A stretch of DNA of 5,911 nucleotides from Pseudomonadota bacterium (GTDB lineage Bacteria > Pseudomonadota > Alphaproteobacteria > Acetobacterales > Acetobacteraceae). A program made the translations under genes and the position numbers. The stretch is from contig JAJZHU010000153.1 in assembly GCA_021798375.1 (NCBI GenBank), positions 1 to 5,911 of the forward strand, read 5' to 3'. The notes beneath the pieces are model-generated. The model was not told the DNA's origin. It did not search any database and saw nothing but the letters and a program-made list of their open reading frames with translations. Shown piece after piece: positions 5,525 through 5,911 of this stretch; positions within the stretch are counted from its first letter, which is position 1; every line of letters begins with the position of its first letter.

Positions 5525-5911
5525 TGCAACCGTGCGCCGACTTGCGCCATGATAGCGGCGTGGATTTCATCGCGCGAACCATCGGCATCGATCGCAACAC
5601 AGCGCCCCGGGTTGGCTTTGACGATGGCAGCAAAGCCCTGCGTCACCTTGGCGTGAAAATCAGGCGGTAGTTTTTCATAGCGATCCGCCGCCAATCCCCG
5701 CTGTAACATGCGCGCATCCGCCACCGCCTGGCTTGCCTGCAACACCAGGGTGAGATCCGGCACCAGCCCGATCAAGCCGCCCAATGTGGCGATGGCGGCA
5801 TGATCGAATCCCTGCCCAAAGCCCTGATAGGCCAATGTACTATCTGCAAAACGATCGCATACCACCCAGATCCCGGCATCAAGCGCGGGACGGATGGTTT
5901 TGGCCACATGC
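5521..5911 (-). CDS. tmk: Thymidylate kinase, C-terminal part (5' end outside window)
   Basis: This is the C-terminal portion of dTMP kinase, which phosphorylates dTMP to dTDP with ATP in dTTP synthesis (EC 2.7.4.9). The window holds 129 complete codons, against a usual length of about 200-215 residues; the missing N-terminal part carries the P-loop. The frame is open to the edge and begins HVAKTIRPAL, matching the family's QHVxxxIxPAL helix, so the GTG at 5905-5907 is an internal Val codon. Counting from the first complete codon, the hallmark CDRFADSTLAYQG lies at 18-30, with D19 and R20 binding the substrate phosphate in the family. The LID region is around LQRGLAADRYE (69-79). The strand just before it reads LVLQAS (55-60), where most family members have Asp at the Gln position. 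The gene ends in TGA, overlapping the holB ATG by 4 nt. Confidence 0.92.
   Translation of the reverse strand, partial: HVAKTIRPALDAGIWVVCDRFADSTLAYQGFGQGFDHAAIATLGGLIGLVPDLTLVLQASQAVADARMLQRGLAADRYEKLPPDFHAKVTQGFAAIVKANPGRCVAIDADGSRDEIHAAIMAQVGARLQ

Larger units (their letters stand above)
643..5911 (-). other. Probable operon tmk-holB-metG-tatD-adc-bdhA
   Basis: All six genes run on the minus strand. The successive junctions are a 4-nt overlap, a 4-nt overlap, a 2-nt gap, a 42-nt gap and a 15-nt gap. No terminator-like hairpin with a T run and no convincing promoter is seen between them. Cotranscription of the first four is very likely from the overlaps and the shared ribosome binding site arrangement. 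Inclusion of adc and bdhA is plausible, but the 42-nt gap leaves room for a separate start. The operon's promoter lies outside the window, upstream of tmk. Confidence 0.6.

Noticed and set aside
4865..5656. A 263-codon plus-strand open frame opposite holB and tmk.
   Set aside because: It is the antisense shadow of two clearly identified genes and has biased, low-information composition with no motif.
5905..5907. A GTG that could be read as the start of tmk.
   Set aside because: The frame stays open upstream to the edge and the preceding His fits the family's conserved helix, so the GTG is an internal Val codon of a truncated gene.
1..5911. Search for a novel system: CRISPR-like repeats, mobile-element ends, tRNA genes, toxin-antitoxin or defence genes.
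   Set aside because: Nothing of this kind is visible. Nearly every base is covered by seven recognisable genes, and codon use looks uniform across them.

Overview
This window looks like an ordinary stretch of alphaproteobacterial chromosome. The evidence is the minus-strand gene order tmk-holB-metG-tatD, which from memory of family genomics is a common alphaproteobacterial housekeeping cluster. The protein sequences (a MetRS without zinc cysteines, a DNA polymerase III delta' subunit without the cysteine cluster) and the fairly high GC content (roughly 60% by eye) agree with this. Genus and order cannot be told from the sequence alone.

Layout from left to right: (1) 2-622, plus strand, the 3' end of a SulP-family anion transporter with its C-terminal STAS domain; the gene begins outside the window. 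(2) A 20-nt convergent junction (623-642), over which a perfect 10-bp inverted repeat (589-598 / 633-642) could form a hairpin shared by the two converging transcripts. (3) A run of six minus-strand genes filling the rest of the window, in transcription order tmk (partial, runs off the right edge), holB, metG, tatD, adc and bdhA. The first four are tightly packed: 4-nt ATGA overlaps at tmk/holB and holB/metG, then a 2-nt gap at metG/tatD. A 42-nt gap precedes adc, and adc and bdhA are 15 nt apart. No promoter or terminator is visible between these genes, so one long transcript is plausible.

Functionally there are two blocks. The first is nucleotide, replication and translation housekeeping: dTMP kinase, clamp-loader delta' subunit, methionyl-tRNA synthetase and a TatD-family metal-dependent nuclease/hydrolase. 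The second is a two-gene ketone-body module. D-3-hydroxybutyrate dehydrogenase interconverts 3-hydroxybutyrate and acetoacetate with NAD(H), and acetoacetate decarboxylase turns acetoacetate into acetone and CO2. This pair would connect to polyhydroxybutyrate or ketone-body turnover.

No stretch over 300 bases lacks a gene; the largest gap is the 42 nt between tatD and adc. I saw no tRNA, rRNA, CRISPR array, insertion sequence, prophage or defence gene. I found no evidence for a novel system. The points worth a second look are the attachment of the ketone-body pair to the housekeeping operon, the junction hairpin, and a few residue substitutions at normally conserved positions.
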